From: an archaeon | GTDB lineage: Archaea; Thermoproteota; Nitrososphaeria; Nitrososphaerales; UBA183 | Assembly (NCBI GenBank): GCA_021828185.1 | Contig: JAKASI010000001.1 | Span: 62,001 to 126,000 of the forward strand | Direction: 5' to 3' | Length of the DNA: 64,000 bases | Shown here: piece after piece, positions 26,292 to 34,999 of the stretch | Layout: each line of letters starts with the position of its first letter | How positions within the stretch are numbered: position 1 is the stretch's first letter | Notes under the pieces: generated by a model | Told to the model about the DNA's origin: nothing | The model's input: only the letters and a program-made list of their open reading frames with translations | The model's database searches: none | Translations under genes and position numbers: made by a program

Positions 26292-27048
26292 GTTTCCCGC
26301 CGACCCTGAGCGCATCAAAAGCCTTCTCCCTAAGGAGGGGAGGAGATGAAGGCGCGGCCCATGTGACCGACGCCGCGGCGTCCTGCATCTTCGGCTTTCT
26401 CAACATGGCCAGAGACACCGCCCCTTCCCATGCAAGCACCGACGCCAGGAATATCCGCTCTATGAGACCGCCGTAGCTGGCGAACGCCCCTGGGAGCACA
26501 AACCCTCCGAGGATCTCCACGGCGCAGAGGGCGACAGCGAGATAGGACAGAGGCACGGCCACCCCCTTTGCTCTCTCCAGCGGCCTGTTCCCAGACATCC
26601 CCCATGACAGATACAGGGCTCCGAACGCGCCGCCCAGGAACGCGAGAATCGCGACAGCCAGATGGACGGCGCCATGCCACGACACCGGAGTGGGAGGGAC
26701 GTCGGTCGAAAACGCCGCCAGCAGGAGAGCGCCCACTGACCAGACGCCAAAGAGCCAGCCGCCTCTCCTGAACTGGATGGTCATGGTGTCGGAGCTGTTG
26801 GCCGTCAGGGCGAGTGCGAAGATGAGGCAGAGCGAAAGGACCCCGCGGTTGATGAAGTTCACCGCCATGACGTAGCCGTACGGACCGACGGCGAGGTCGC
26901 TCTCGGCCTGGCTTATCGGGCTGTAGTGCGGAGGCAGAGATTGGGCGACCGCGTCGAGGACGAGGTAGAGGATGATGCCGGCAAGCGTCACCGCGAAGAG
27001 GAAACGCGCACGCCTGGCCTGGCCGAGTTCATCAGGAGTTGTCGCCAA
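26149..27048 (-). CDS. DUF998-type multi-spanning membrane protein with overlapping tail
   Basis: The first about 220 residues hold six hydrophobic segments and DUF998 features (LPPHYSPISQAESDLAVGPYGYVM, then FINRGVLSLCLIFAL). Conserved sequence ends near AMLRKPK (about 26395). The frame then runs on for about 80 residues of low-complexity sequence and overlaps the NifX-like gene by 140 bp. The tail is probably an accidental extension after loss of a stop or a frameshift. Function unknown. Confidence 0.7.
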   Translation of the reverse strand: MATTPDELGQARRARFLFAVTLAGIILYLVLDAVAQSLPPHYSPISQAESDLAVGPYGYVMAVNFINRGVLSLCLIFALALTANSSDTMTIQFRRGGWLFGVWSVGALLLAAFSTDVPPTPVSWHGAVHLAVAILAFLGGAFGALYLSWGMSGNRPLERAKGVAVPLSYLAVALCAVEILGGFVLPGAFASYGGLIERIFLASVLAWEGAVSLAMLRKPKMQDAAASVTWAAPSSPPLLREKAFDALRVGGKHESGGSYRRFADGFSPFWDGSALPGLQHRGRDGQGEGGPRQDGARPG

Positions 27049-27122
27049 GCTCTATGAGGCACCGCGGCATTCTCGATTATCATAAGGCTTTGGAGCCCGA
27101 GACGGCAGTCTGCTCTAACCCG

Positions 27123-28328
27123 TCATCTGATCTTGGTCTTCAGCTCCACAGCCACGAGGATGACCGCAGCAACCACCGCCGTGGCCGCCGCATAGAGGTA
27201 CGACCCGAACTGACTGAACGTGAAGATGGCCCCCATCACGATGTTCGATACGAACAGGCCGACGGCCCTGCTCGAGCTCAGCCTTCCGAGCCCACTGGAA
27301 AGGCGGCCCGATTTCACGAGCACCGACGTAATGACCGGCTCGAAGGTCTCGACGGACCCGGTGGCGAACCCAAGCCCCGCCGCCCCGAGGTAGTACAAGC
27401 TCAGGCCGTAGTTCAGCAGATAGGAGGCGCCGATGACGAGCGAAGACACAGCGGCAAGAAGGTACCCCAGCGACCAGAGGGTCCTGAAGGGGCGGCGCCC
27501 ACGGACGGAGCCGAGGAGGTACCCGGCGAAGGCAGAGACCCCCAGGTATATGCCGAAGGTGAGGATGCCCAGCACCGCGCTCCCCTGGGACTCCGCGACC
27601 GTCACTATCGGGAAACCCAAGGCGTAGTAGCTGAAGCCGAAGAGGGTGGCCGAAATCAGGAGCCACCTGAAGACGAAGCGGTTCGTCCTCTCCTGACCTT
27701 CAGGCTGCCCCTTCTCTTCGGGTTTGCTGGCAGCATAGTTCGGATGAGGCCTAGTGCCTGCCAGCGTCAGGGTGAAGCTCGACACGAGGAGCGGGATCGC
27801 GGTAACGAGGACGATCTGGTCCAGGGGGGTCCCGGCAAGGACGAGGACGATCGAGTATGCAACTGCGATCATCCCCCCTCCGACGTCCAGGGCGTGAAGG
27901 AACCCGAATATCTTGGACCTGTGCGCGGGGTCTGACACCTCCACCAGCCAGGCCCTCCGAGTCGGAGTCCGGAAGTACCGCGCCCACCACCCGAACACGA
28001 AGAGAGCGCCCACCACAGCAACGTTCGAGAAGAGCACGCTCACCGACATCAGCGGTATGAGCAGGTTGCCGAGAAGGGCGAGCTTCTTCCTTCCATACCG
28101 GTCCCCCAGCTTCCCGCCGATCAACGAGAACCCGGAGCCGACGCCGTAGGCCAGGGCCAGCAGGAGACCGTAGACATACGCAGGCTGGCCGAGAGATATG
28201 ACGATGAGGAGAGGGAACACGGCGGTGACCGCCTGGTATCCCATGTCCGCGAAGAACGCGGAGAGCGAGAGGAGAAGGACGTCTCTGCTGAGCCACCGGC
28301 CTGCAGCACCCGCGGTGCTATCGCTCAA
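27123..28328 (-). CDS. Major facilitator superfamily transporter
   Basis: A 401-aa membrane protein with about twelve helices. The loop GGKLGDRYGRKKLALLG near residue 75 is the MFS motif A (GxLaDrxGrkk). The second half repeats the fold (VRGRRPFRTLW). The substrate is unknown; the family includes drug exporters and sugar or acid symporters. Its start overlaps the stop of the lipoate-ligase-like gene by 4 nt, so the two are translated together. Confidence 0.88.
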   Translation of the reverse strand: MSDSTAGAAGRWLSRDVLLLSLSAFFADMGYQAVTAVFPLLIVISLGQPAYVYGLLLALAYGVGSGFSLIGGKLGDRYGRKKLALLGNLLIPLMSVSVLFSNVAVVGALFVFGWWARYFRTPTRRAWLVEVSDPAHRSKIFGFLHALDVGGGMIAVAYSIVLVLAGTPLDQIVLVTAIPLLVSSFTLTLAGTRPHPNYAASKPEEKGQPEGQERTNRFVFRWLLISATLFGFSYYALGFPIVTVAESQGSAVLGILTFGIYLGVSAFAGYLLGSVRGRRPFRTLWSLGYLLAAVSSLVIGASYLLNYGLSLYYLGAAGLGFATGSVETFEPVITSVLVKSGRLSSGLGRLSSSRAVGLFVSNIVMGAIFTFSQFGSYLYAAATAVVAAVILVAVELKTKIR

Positions 28329-28972
28329 TCGGTCTGCACTTCATACCCTGCGCTCTTTAGCTCTTCGACCACCGCCCTTACCACATGCAACGGGTGAATC
28401 TCCGGGATCCACTCGTCCAGGTTCGCCACCGGCGGACACCCCGGAGGCGGGATGCACAGCCTGTTCAGATTCTCCAGGTTCGCGCGCAGCAGGAGCGTGC
28501 CGTGAACCAGGTATGCTCGGGGGGTCGACCGCGCCGCCATGCCCGACACCTTGCGCCCTTGTACGTCGATCCGGTTCGGGGGCGAGAACTCGGCGTCCAC
28601 ATCCAAGTCGGCCAGGGCCCGAACGATGTGCTCCGATGCCCGTTCGAACATCCTCGTGGGGGAGAGCAGACGACCAGAGTTTCTGATGAAGAAGCTCCAG
28701 TTCAGGTTCCCTTCGTCATGGTAGACCACCCCTCCGCCCGTGGCCCGTTCAATCACCCTGACGCCCATCTCCTTGGCCAGGGCCTCATGATACCACCCAT
28801 ACTGGGCGCTCTTCGCCTTGCCTCTCACCAGGCACTCCGAGTCGGTCCAGAAGCGGACGAGATCGGGAAGCCCTCCAGACTCGACGCGCCGGAACAGTTC
28901 CTCCTCGCGCTCCAGATTCTCGACAGGGTCGTTGCCCTTGTCGACGAAGACCCTCAGCGTTCTTGTCTTCAT
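28325..28972 (-). CDS. lplA: Lipoate-protein ligase A / biotin-lipoate ligase family protein
   Basis: A 215-aa protein with the BPL/LplA/LipB fold: RATGGGVVYHDEGNLNWSFF (residues about 78-97) holds the RRxxGGG-type lipoate-binding loop, and VQGRKVSGMAAR carries the conserved catalytic lysine. It would transfer lipoate or octanoate to E2 or GcvH proteins; no lipoylated partner is encoded in the window. It lies just upstream of, and overlaps, the MFS transporter gene. Confidence 0.8.
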   Translation of the reverse strand: MKTRTLRVFVDKGNDPVENLEREEELFRRVESGGLPDLVRFWTDSECLVRGKAKSAQYGWYHEALAKEMGVRVIERATGGGVVYHDEGNLNWSFFIRNSGRLLSPTRMFERASEHIVRALADLDVDAEFSPPNRIDVQGRKVSGMAARSTPRAYLVHGTLLLRANLENLNRLCIPPPGCPPVANLDEWIPEIHPLHVVRAVVEELKSAGYEVQTD

Positions 28973-28976
28973 GGGC

Positions 28977-29179
28977 CTAGCGGCTTCGGCTGAGCTTTCT
29001 TCCTATCCGCCGCAGCAGATTGAAGGTCAGGTCGATATCCTGCCTTCTCGTCCGATGGTTGGTCACGGAGAGGCGGAGCGCTGTCTTCCCCCGAATGGAG
29101 GCCGTCATCAGGAAGACCTTCCCGGTAAGCTGGGCTTCGTGGGCGATCCTCTGGCACCGCGCGCCGGAAATCCGGGACG
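28977..29179 (-). pseudogene. C-terminal relic of a PLP-dependent group II decarboxylase
   Basis: The minus strand reads QRIAHEAQLTGKVFLMTAS, IRGKTALRLSVTNHRTRRQD and IDLTFNLLRRIG before a TAG, closely resembling the last 60 residues of aromatic amino acid/tyrosine/glutamate decarboxylases (small C-terminal domain: 'G..FL......G...LRL...N..T...DID'). No PLP-lysine domain precedes it; upstream lies the promoter of the ABC exporter on the other strand. A few residues before (VPDFRRA) continue in a different frame, showing further damage. Confidence 0.55.
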
Positions 29180-29233
29180 CTCTTTGTAGTTTGCGGATAG
29201 GGACTTAAACGGCTATTCAGCGAAGCCCGAACA

Positions 29234-30145
29234 TTGGCAGAAGGGGAACTCGCCTGTCAGGGGCTCACTAAGATCTACCAGGATTCCGGGGGGAAGAAGG
29301 CCCTGGACGGGGTGACCCTGAGCGTCCAGACAAAGGGCATCTTCTCCCTCATAGGGATGAACGGCGCCGGCAAGACGACCCTCGTCCGCATCCTGGCCAC
29401 CCAACTGGAGCCCACCAGCGGAAGGGCCCGGATACGCGGGATGGATGTGGTGAAGGACGCAAGAAAGCTGCGCGAAATGATAGCGTCAATCCCCCAGGAG
29501 GCGAGGACCATCCCCTGGATGACCCCCATCCAGACCATAGGGTCGTACCTCCTCTGGCGGGGGATTCCCTACGCGGAGGCAAAGAGCAGGGCCGCCGAAG
29601 CGCTCGCAAAGTTTGGGATCGAGAAGCAGCGCGACACCCTGAACAGGAAACTGTCGGGCGGGCAGCGCAGGAAGGTCATGGTCGCTGCCGTCCTGGCAGC
29701 AGACGCCGAGATCACCTTCCTGGACGAGCCGACTACGGGCCTCGACCCCATCTCCAGGAAGGAGTTCTGGAAGACCCTGAAGGAGCTTTCGAGCAGGCAC
29801 TTCCTCATCCTCACCACCCACTATCTGGAGGAGGCCGAGCAGCTGGCGGACTCCATCGGGATACTCGACCACGGGAGGCTGGTGGGCATCGGCGCCCTGG
29901 ACCAGCTGAGGAGCATGGTCAAGCACCAGTACAGCATCCGGCTCCCGGCAGACGCCCGAGTCCCTGAGGTGAAGAACGGGACTGTGACCCGCGGAAAGGA
30001 AGGCCAGGTCCAGATACTCACAGACGAAGAGGAAGCCTACGCTCTTTCGGGGGGGCTCCTGCGGAGAGGGGTGAAGATCTCCGTCAGCCGCATCTCGCTC
30101 GACGACATATTCTTCCACTTCGTGGGGGAGCAGGGGGAGAGCTAG
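29234..30145 (+). CDS. ABC-2 type exporter ATPase
   Basis: A 303-aa ATPase of the drug/antibiotic or Nod-factor exporter class. Walker A is GMNGAGKTT, signature KLSGGQRRKVMVAAVL, Walker B ITFLDEPTTGLD, with switch His in ILTTHYLEEAEQL. The C-terminal 80 residues form the regulatory domain usual in this class. The TTG start lies 27 nt below a CTTAAAC box. It is followed without gap by its permease. Confidence 0.9.
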   Translation: MAEGELACQGLTKIYQDSGGKKALDGVTLSVQTKGIFSLIGMNGAGKTTLVRILATQLEPTSGRARIRGMDVVKDARKLREMIASIPQEARTIPWMTPIQTIGSYLLWRGIPYAEAKSRAAEALAKFGIEKQRDTLNRKLSGGQRRKVMVAAVLAADAEITFLDEPTTGLDPISRKEFWKTLKELSSRHFLILTTHYLEEAEQLADSIGILDHGRLVGIGALDQLRSMVKHQYSIRLPADARVPEVKNGTVTRGKEGQVQILTDEEEAYALSGGLLRRGVKISVSRISLDDIFFHFVGEQGES

Positions 30146-30889
30146 ATGGCCGGCCGCCTGGCCAGACAGGTCCTCGCCTCGGTGCTCGTGAACGCCGTCT
30201 ATGCGATGAAGAACTACCCAGTCGTCCTTCTCAACACGGTCCTCGCTCCGATCTCCTTCCTCCTCGTCGTCAACTTCGTGAGCAAGGGGGACCTGCTGTC
30301 TCAGGCGATTGAGGGGGCCTTCATCATGAGCATGTTCTCGAGCGGGATGGGGCTGCAGTCGGACCTTTCCCATCTAAAGAACGACTTCAAGATTCAGGAC
30401 ATGGTGGTCGCGTCCCCGGCGTCCCCTGCAGCCTACGTCCTGGGGATGGCGCTGTCGGAGGTCGTCTACTCGATCCCTGCCCTGGCCACCCTGTCGGTGC
30501 TGATGGCCGTCTTCGTCCATCCCTCGGCGGCCCAGGCTCTGGAGCTCTTCGCAGTGATCATAATGATGTTCGTGACCTCGGTCACCATCGGCTTCACCCT
30601 CTCCACTTTCAGCAGCGACATCGTGCAGAGCTTCGCCTTCTCGGGGCTCATCTCCATCCTCTTCACGACCCTGCCTCCGGTGTACTATCCCATCACATAC
30701 ATCCCGCTGCCGTTCAGGTACCTGGCGTACCTCTCCCCGACCACCTTCGCGGCTGAGATAGCGCAGTCTACGAGCGGACTCCTGCAGCTCTCGACCCTCT
30801 CCTTCGCCCTTGCATGGCTGGTCCTGATAGTGGTCACCATCGTGTTCGCGCTGCTGGCCGTGACCAAGGCCAGATGGAGAGAGATCTAG
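30146..30889 (+). CDS. ABC-2 type exporter permease
   Basis: A 247-aa membrane protein with six hydrophobic segments and the ABC-2 fold (LNTVLAPISFLLVVNFVSKG; TLPPVYYPITYIPLPFRYLAYLSPTTF near residue 190). It starts at the base after the ATPase stop, so the pair forms one exporter. The cargo is unknown. Confidence 0.88.
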   Translation: MAGRLARQVLASVLVNAVYAMKNYPVVLLNTVLAPISFLLVVNFVSKGDLLSQAIEGAFIMSMFSSGMGLQSDLSHLKNDFKIQDMVVASPASPAAYVLGMALSEVVYSIPALATLSVLMAVFVHPSAAQALELFAVIIMMFVTSVTIGFTLSTFSSDIVQSFAFSGLISILFTTLPPVYYPITYIPLPFRYLAYLSPTTFAAEIAQSTSGLLQLSTLSFALAWLVLIVVTIVFALLAVTKARWREI

Positions 30890-30954
30890 CTCTTTCAGGG
30901 AGCGCGCCCCGATTCAGGGCACCGTAAATAGAAGCACCATTACCCCCAGAAACG

Positions 30955-33687
30955 TTGGGGGTCGAGGACGACAGCGGGCCGAGGATCTTCAGACGCCTCT
31001 CGATACTGGTCATCGCACTGGTCATCGTGGTGGCGGTCCTTGCTGTCCTCTGGATCGTGCTCCAGTGGTCCATCGCCGAACACGTCTATTCGCTGAAGGC
31101 AGCGCTCGACTGGTTCGGGATCACCTTCTATCACGACTACACCTTCGCCGCTGCGGCACTGTTCGCCCTGCTTCTGATTAATCCTCGCCCCGGCGAGAGC
31201 GACCTCTGGAGGCTCGGCACCGTCGGGATGCGGCTCATGAGGCCCTACGAAGAGGAGGAGCACAGGCCTAGCGAGAAGGTGAACATCTGGCTCTGGGGGC
31301 TCTGGCAGGTCGTCAAGTGGGCTCTGGGTTTCTACATCTTCGTCTCCACCGGCGGCTTCCTCATCCTCGGCCCCATCATGAACCCCATAATGATGATGAC
31401 CCAGGGCCTCGGGAGCTGGGGGTCCATCCCGGGGATCTTCGCTCTTCCGCTGACGTCTGCGACCGGGGCCGGGTGGGTCAGCCTGATGCCTGCCCTGACC
31501 ATCCAGTACGCCGTCCTCTCCTACGTCGCGTCCGCGGTCATCCTCGTACTGATCATCCGGATTTTTCTGCGGCTCTGCGCCAACATCGCCATCAGGCAGA
31601 GCGACGTCCCCCTGAGGAACATCGTGACGCTTATTGCGCTGATACTCCTCAACGCCATAATCGGCGCCCCCTACTGGCTGATGAACGTCGCCACGCCCTA
31701 CGTCTACGGCATCCTCTGGAGCGTGTTCCTCCTCACCTTGGTGGGGGTCTTCTATCTCTACAGGAGGAGGCTGGAGGACTCCAGGCGGGCGATCTTCAAG
31801 GGGCTCGCGGTCGTGCTGGCAGTGCTCCTGATCGTGCAGGTGGGAGTAGGGGCGTTCTACTACTTCAACTGGAACAACAACTACCTTTCGTACCAGTGGT
31901 ACCCGCAGACGCAGAAGGAGATCACGGTGACGAGGTGGGCCGCGGGCCTAGACAGCATCCACGTCCAGAACATAACCAACCTCCCCACCAGCAACCCGAC
32001 GACGACCCTGGACCTCGTGAGGCAGTGGGACCAGCAGGCGGCCAGCGTCATCAACACGAAGGAGATCGGCGCCTACAACTGGATGCAGCTGGCCAGCTCG
32101 GAGATAGTGTTCTACAACGGGACGGAGTACTGGGTCTCCCCGACTACGCCTTCGTTCCCCTCGACCGATTGGATTAGCGAGCACCTGATCTACACTCACG
32201 CGGCCAAGATACTCGTAATCAACACCCACAACGGCACCGTGGTCCCAGTGACCGGCGCCTTCGACGTCGCTTCCGAGCCTCTGATCTACTATGGCGAAGG
32301 AGCCGGGTTCACAGGGAGCGTGTACGTCCACGTGCCCGGGTACGACGAAATACAGAACGTCTCCTACAGCGGGACTCCAGACTATACCCTGAGCGGATGG
32401 CAGAAGGCCATGTGGTTCACCTTCGCCGAAGGGCAGCTCGGGTTCGCCTTCTCGGGGCAGTCCATCGACATGCTCTGGAACAGGAACATCTTCAACAGGG
32501 TGGGGAGCATCCTCATCCCCGGCCTCCAGATGGACCCGTCGGCCTACGTCGTTTCAGACGGTAAGAACCTGTACTACGCGGTCCAGGTGTACATCGACTA
32601 CCCGCTCGAATCCGGGTTCTCCGCGAGCCCATACCTGAGGTTCTTCGGGGTGGTCCTGGTGAGCATCGCTGACGGTTCGATGCAGGGGTACACGGTGTCG
32701 CACCTGATCGGGACGAACTCCTCCGACTTCCTCACCCAGTTCTACCAGAACTACTACTCCAGCTGGAAAGCGCCTCCCTCCTGGCTGATCCCCCAGCTCA
32801 GGTATCCGGAGCAGCTCCTGGGTTCGCCCACCGTCCCAGGGCAGCTCGACTACGACTTCATCTATCACGTGAACGACCCGTTCGTGTTCAGGTCCGGGAC
32901 CCAGTTCTACGAGAGGACGGCCGACAGCACCGTGCAGTACATCCCCTTCGCTGTGGGCAACAAGACCTACTTCGTCGGCCTTCAGCTGGTCCAGTATCAG
33001 GGGGTCGTCAGCAAGAACCTCGGCGCGCTCTATGTAGCCTACGGAGGGGATAGGCTCGGCCAGATCTATCTCTACCAGAACCCGTCGACGTCCTCCCTGA
33101 TCATAGGCCCCGCCGCTGCCGAGAACGCGCTTTCGACCAACCAGGAGGTGAGGACCCAGGAGACCCTCCTCCCTAACTACAGGCTCGGAACGTATCTCCT
33201 CTATTCCGTCGGAGGCCAGCTCACATACTTCATCGCTGTCTATACCAATCCGGGCTCCTCCGGGGTGGTGACCCAGCTCCCGTTCATGACCGCGGTCAAC
33301 CCGTCCACGGGAGTGGTCGGGATCGGGTCAGATGCGACAGCGGCCTTCGATAACCTAGGCATCTCGAACGTGACGGCGCCGACCCCGACGTTTGAAGCCG
33401 TCGTCCGCCAGGTCGACTCGCTCATCATATCGAGGGGGTACGCCCTGGTGAACGCAACTTCCGTGAACCCCACGGTCTGGGTGAACGAAGGAAGCGTCTC
33501 GCTCGGAGCTGCGGGAGCGAACAGGACAGTGGACATCGTGGCCTCCCTCCTCCAGAACTACGGGCCGGGGAGCGCAGGGAACTCGGTGTACGCCTGGGTG
33601 GACTCGACAGGCAACCTGAACTTCGGGGTGATAAGGGTGCCCACCCCCGGCGTCAGCGAGCTCTACTACGTCACGATCAAGGCGTAA
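30955..33687 (+). CDS. UPF0182 (COG1615) family large membrane protein
   Basis: A 910-aa protein with about seven membrane helices in the first 310 residues and a large extracellular domain. Landmarks of UPF0182 are present in order: HLIYTHAAKILVIN (family 'YTHGYG'), EPLIYYGEGAGF ('PRIYYGE'), MLWNRNIFNRVGSILIPGL, then DPSAYVVSDGKNLYYAVQVY ('DPYPV...G...WI.DAYT'). The role of this family is not established. The TTG start sits 28 nt below a CGTAAATAG box. It follows the ABC-2 exporter but has its own promoter. Confidence 0.75.
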   Translation: MGVEDDSGPRIFRRLSILVIALVIVVAVLAVLWIVLQWSIAEHVYSLKAALDWFGITFYHDYTFAAAALFALLLINPRPGESDLWRLGTVGMRLMRPYEEEEHRPSEKVNIWLWGLWQVVKWALGFYIFVSTGGFLILGPIMNPIMMMTQGLGSWGSIPGIFALPLTSATGAGWVSLMPALTIQYAVLSYVASAVILVLIIRIFLRLCANIAIRQSDVPLRNIVTLIALILLNAIIGAPYWLMNVATPYVYGILWSVFLLTLVGVFYLYRRRLEDSRRAIFKGLAVVLAVLLIVQVGVGAFYYFNWNNNYLSYQWYPQTQKEITVTRWAAGLDSIHVQNITNLPTSNPTTTLDLVRQWDQQAASVINTKEIGAYNWMQLASSEIVFYNGTEYWVSPTTPSFPSTDWISEHLIYTHAAKILVINTHNGTVVPVTGAFDVASEPLIYYGEGAGFTGSVYVHVPGYDEIQNVSYSGTPDYTLSGWQKAMWFTFAEGQLGFAFSGQSIDMLWNRNIFNRVGSILIPGLQMDPSAYVVSDGKNLYYAVQVYIDYPLESGFSASPYLRFFGVVLVSIADGSMQGYTVSHLIGTNSSDFLTQFYQNYYSSWKAPPSWLIPQLRYPEQLLGSPTVPGQLDYDFIYHVNDPFVFRSGTQFYERTADSTVQYIPFAVGNKTYFVGLQLVQYQGVVSKNLGALYVAYGGDRLGQIYLYQNPSTSSLIIGPAAAENALSTNQEVRTQETLLPNYRLGTYLLYSVGGQLTYFIAVYTNPGSSGVVTQLPFMTAVNPSTGVVGIGSDATAAFDNLGISNVTAPTPTFEAVVRQVDSLIISRGYALVNATSVNPTVWVNEGSVSLGAAGANRTVDIVASLLQNYGPGSAGNSVYAWVDSTGNLNFGVIRVPTPGVSELYYVTIKA

Positions 33688-33692
33688 CCGTT

Positions 33693-33977
33693 CTATCTTA
33701 CCGCGAGGATGAGCACGACGATCAAGATGATAGCAGCCAGAGCCAGGACGACGAACCTGAGCGCCCCGTTCCTCTCTGCAATCGTGAGGCTGGCGCTGAT
33801 CTGGTCGAAGGGGTTCCTCGAGTTCAGGAGCTTCACCAGCCTCATGGCGTCCTCGTAGACGAACTTCCCGCCGTCAACGACGACGATGTCTCCCTTTAGG
33901 ACGAACGTGTGCCCTTTCACTGCGAGGGGCAGGTTCGACCGCCTGCTTACCCACTGCTCGAACTGCTCTTTGCTCAA
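33693..33977 (-). CDS. Small C-tail-anchored membrane protein, unknown
   Basis: A 94-aa protein with a soluble, charged N-terminal region and one hydrophobic helix at the very C-terminus (RFVVLALAAIILIVVLILAV), giving a tail-anchored topology. No family was recognised. It is convergent with the UPF0182 gene. Confidence 0.6.
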   Translation of the reverse strand: MSKEQFEQWVSRRSNLPLAVKGHTFVLKGDIVVVDGGKFVYEDAMRLVKLLNSRNPFDQISASLTIAERNGALRFVVLALAAIILIVVLILAVR

Positions 33978-34012
33978 CCCATGGGGTTGTGCACCTGCTT
34001 TCTTTTCCGCTT

Positions 34013-34951
34013 TTACCCTATTCCGGGCTGGCCTGAGAGAGGAACTCCAGGTTGTCTCTGCGGAAGGGACGCCACTTCCATTTCTCGAAGGGGGTTGCCG
34101 ACGGGTTTCGCAACCGCCTGGTCCAGCCCGCCCCCCGAGTCCCGGACCTCCCGGGCCGTTCTCTGGAGCTCCTCCACGTAGCTCCTGTTCTCCCCGATGT
34201 CCTTCGCCGAGCCGACTGGCCCATGACCTGGCACGAGCACCCTGGCGTCCAAGGCTTCCACCCTGTCGAAGATGCGGAAGAGCTCCTTGGGATTCCCATC
34301 GGCTATGTAGGGGTGGCAGCCGACGAACAGCAGGTCCCCCATGAAAGCCACCTTGTCTTCAGGAAGGTAGAGGAAGGAGTCGCTCACCGTGTGCCCACCA
34401 CCGTAGGTTATCGCCTCTGCAGTCCTCTTCGGCCCACGGAACGTCATCCTCTCGTCGAAGGTGACGTCCGGGAGAGTGTATTTCAAGGTCGGAAGGCCGT
34501 CAAGGTGCCCTCTGTCGTACCCCTCGAAGAGCGCCATGTCCGGATCTTCAGGGTGGGCGAGACGCGAGTCCAGGTCCCGCTGGACGTCCTTCCTGATGGA
34601 CTCCGAATCGGTGTCGTAACGCTTCTTCGCAATGGCCATGACTTCAAGCGTCTTGGTCGTCGCGACGATGCTTGCGCCGCCGAACGCCTGGTTCCCCTTG
34701 ACGTGGTCCGAATGATAGTGGCTGTTCACAACGTAGCTGACGGGCTTGCCGATGAGCCGCCCAATCATCTCCTTGAGCTCCTCAGCTACGTGCTGGTTCA
34801 CGAACGTGTCGAACACCAGCACCCGGTCGCCGAGGTCTACCGCTCCGGCGTTGCATATCGCCCAGCCTCCATCGCTTGCAATCGCAGAATAGACGCCGTC
34901 AGCCAGCCTCTGTAGGGTGAAGTGCCTCGACGTCCGGACGTCAGTGTACAC
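34013..34951 (-). CDS. Metallo-beta-lactamase-fold hydrolase with shifted C-terminus
   Basis: About 312 aa. It has the MBL zinc motif VNSHYHSDHVKGN (HxHxDH), GGGHTVSD, FMGDLLFVGCHPY and VPGHGPVG. Family members hydrolyse lactams, thioesters or cyclic nucleotides. The annotated tail after VGNP is atypical. In the adjacent frame the DNA reads NPFEKWKWRPFRRDNLEFL to a stop at about 34018, which fits the usual C-terminus; one extra C in a run of five (34089-34093) would explain the switch. This could be a real frameshift or an assembly error. Confidence 0.82.
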   Translation of the reverse strand: MYTDVRTSRHFTLQRLADGVYSAIASDGGWAICNAGAVDLGDRVLVFDTFVNQHVAEELKEMIGRLIGKPVSYVVNSHYHSDHVKGNQAFGGASIVATTKTLEVMAIAKKRYDTDSESIRKDVQRDLDSRLAHPEDPDMALFEGYDRGHLDGLPTLKYTLPDVTFDERMTFRGPKRTAEAITYGGGHTVSDSFLYLPEDKVAFMGDLLFVGCHPYIADGNPKELFRIFDRVEALDARVLVPGHGPVGSAKDIGENRSYVEELQRTAREVRDSGGGLDQAVAKPVGNPLREMEVASLPQRQPGVPLSGQPGIG

Positions 34952-34999
34952 GGACCGCTTCTGCTTAGACGGGCGGGTATTATCGGTATCTGTGCGGAC

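Noticed and set aside
29486..30373. Long minus-strand frame opposite the ABC exporter
   Set aside because: It is a GC-driven shadow of the exporter genes, rich in His/Arg/Gly and without any family motif. The same applies to other long antisense frames in the 21-48 kb region.
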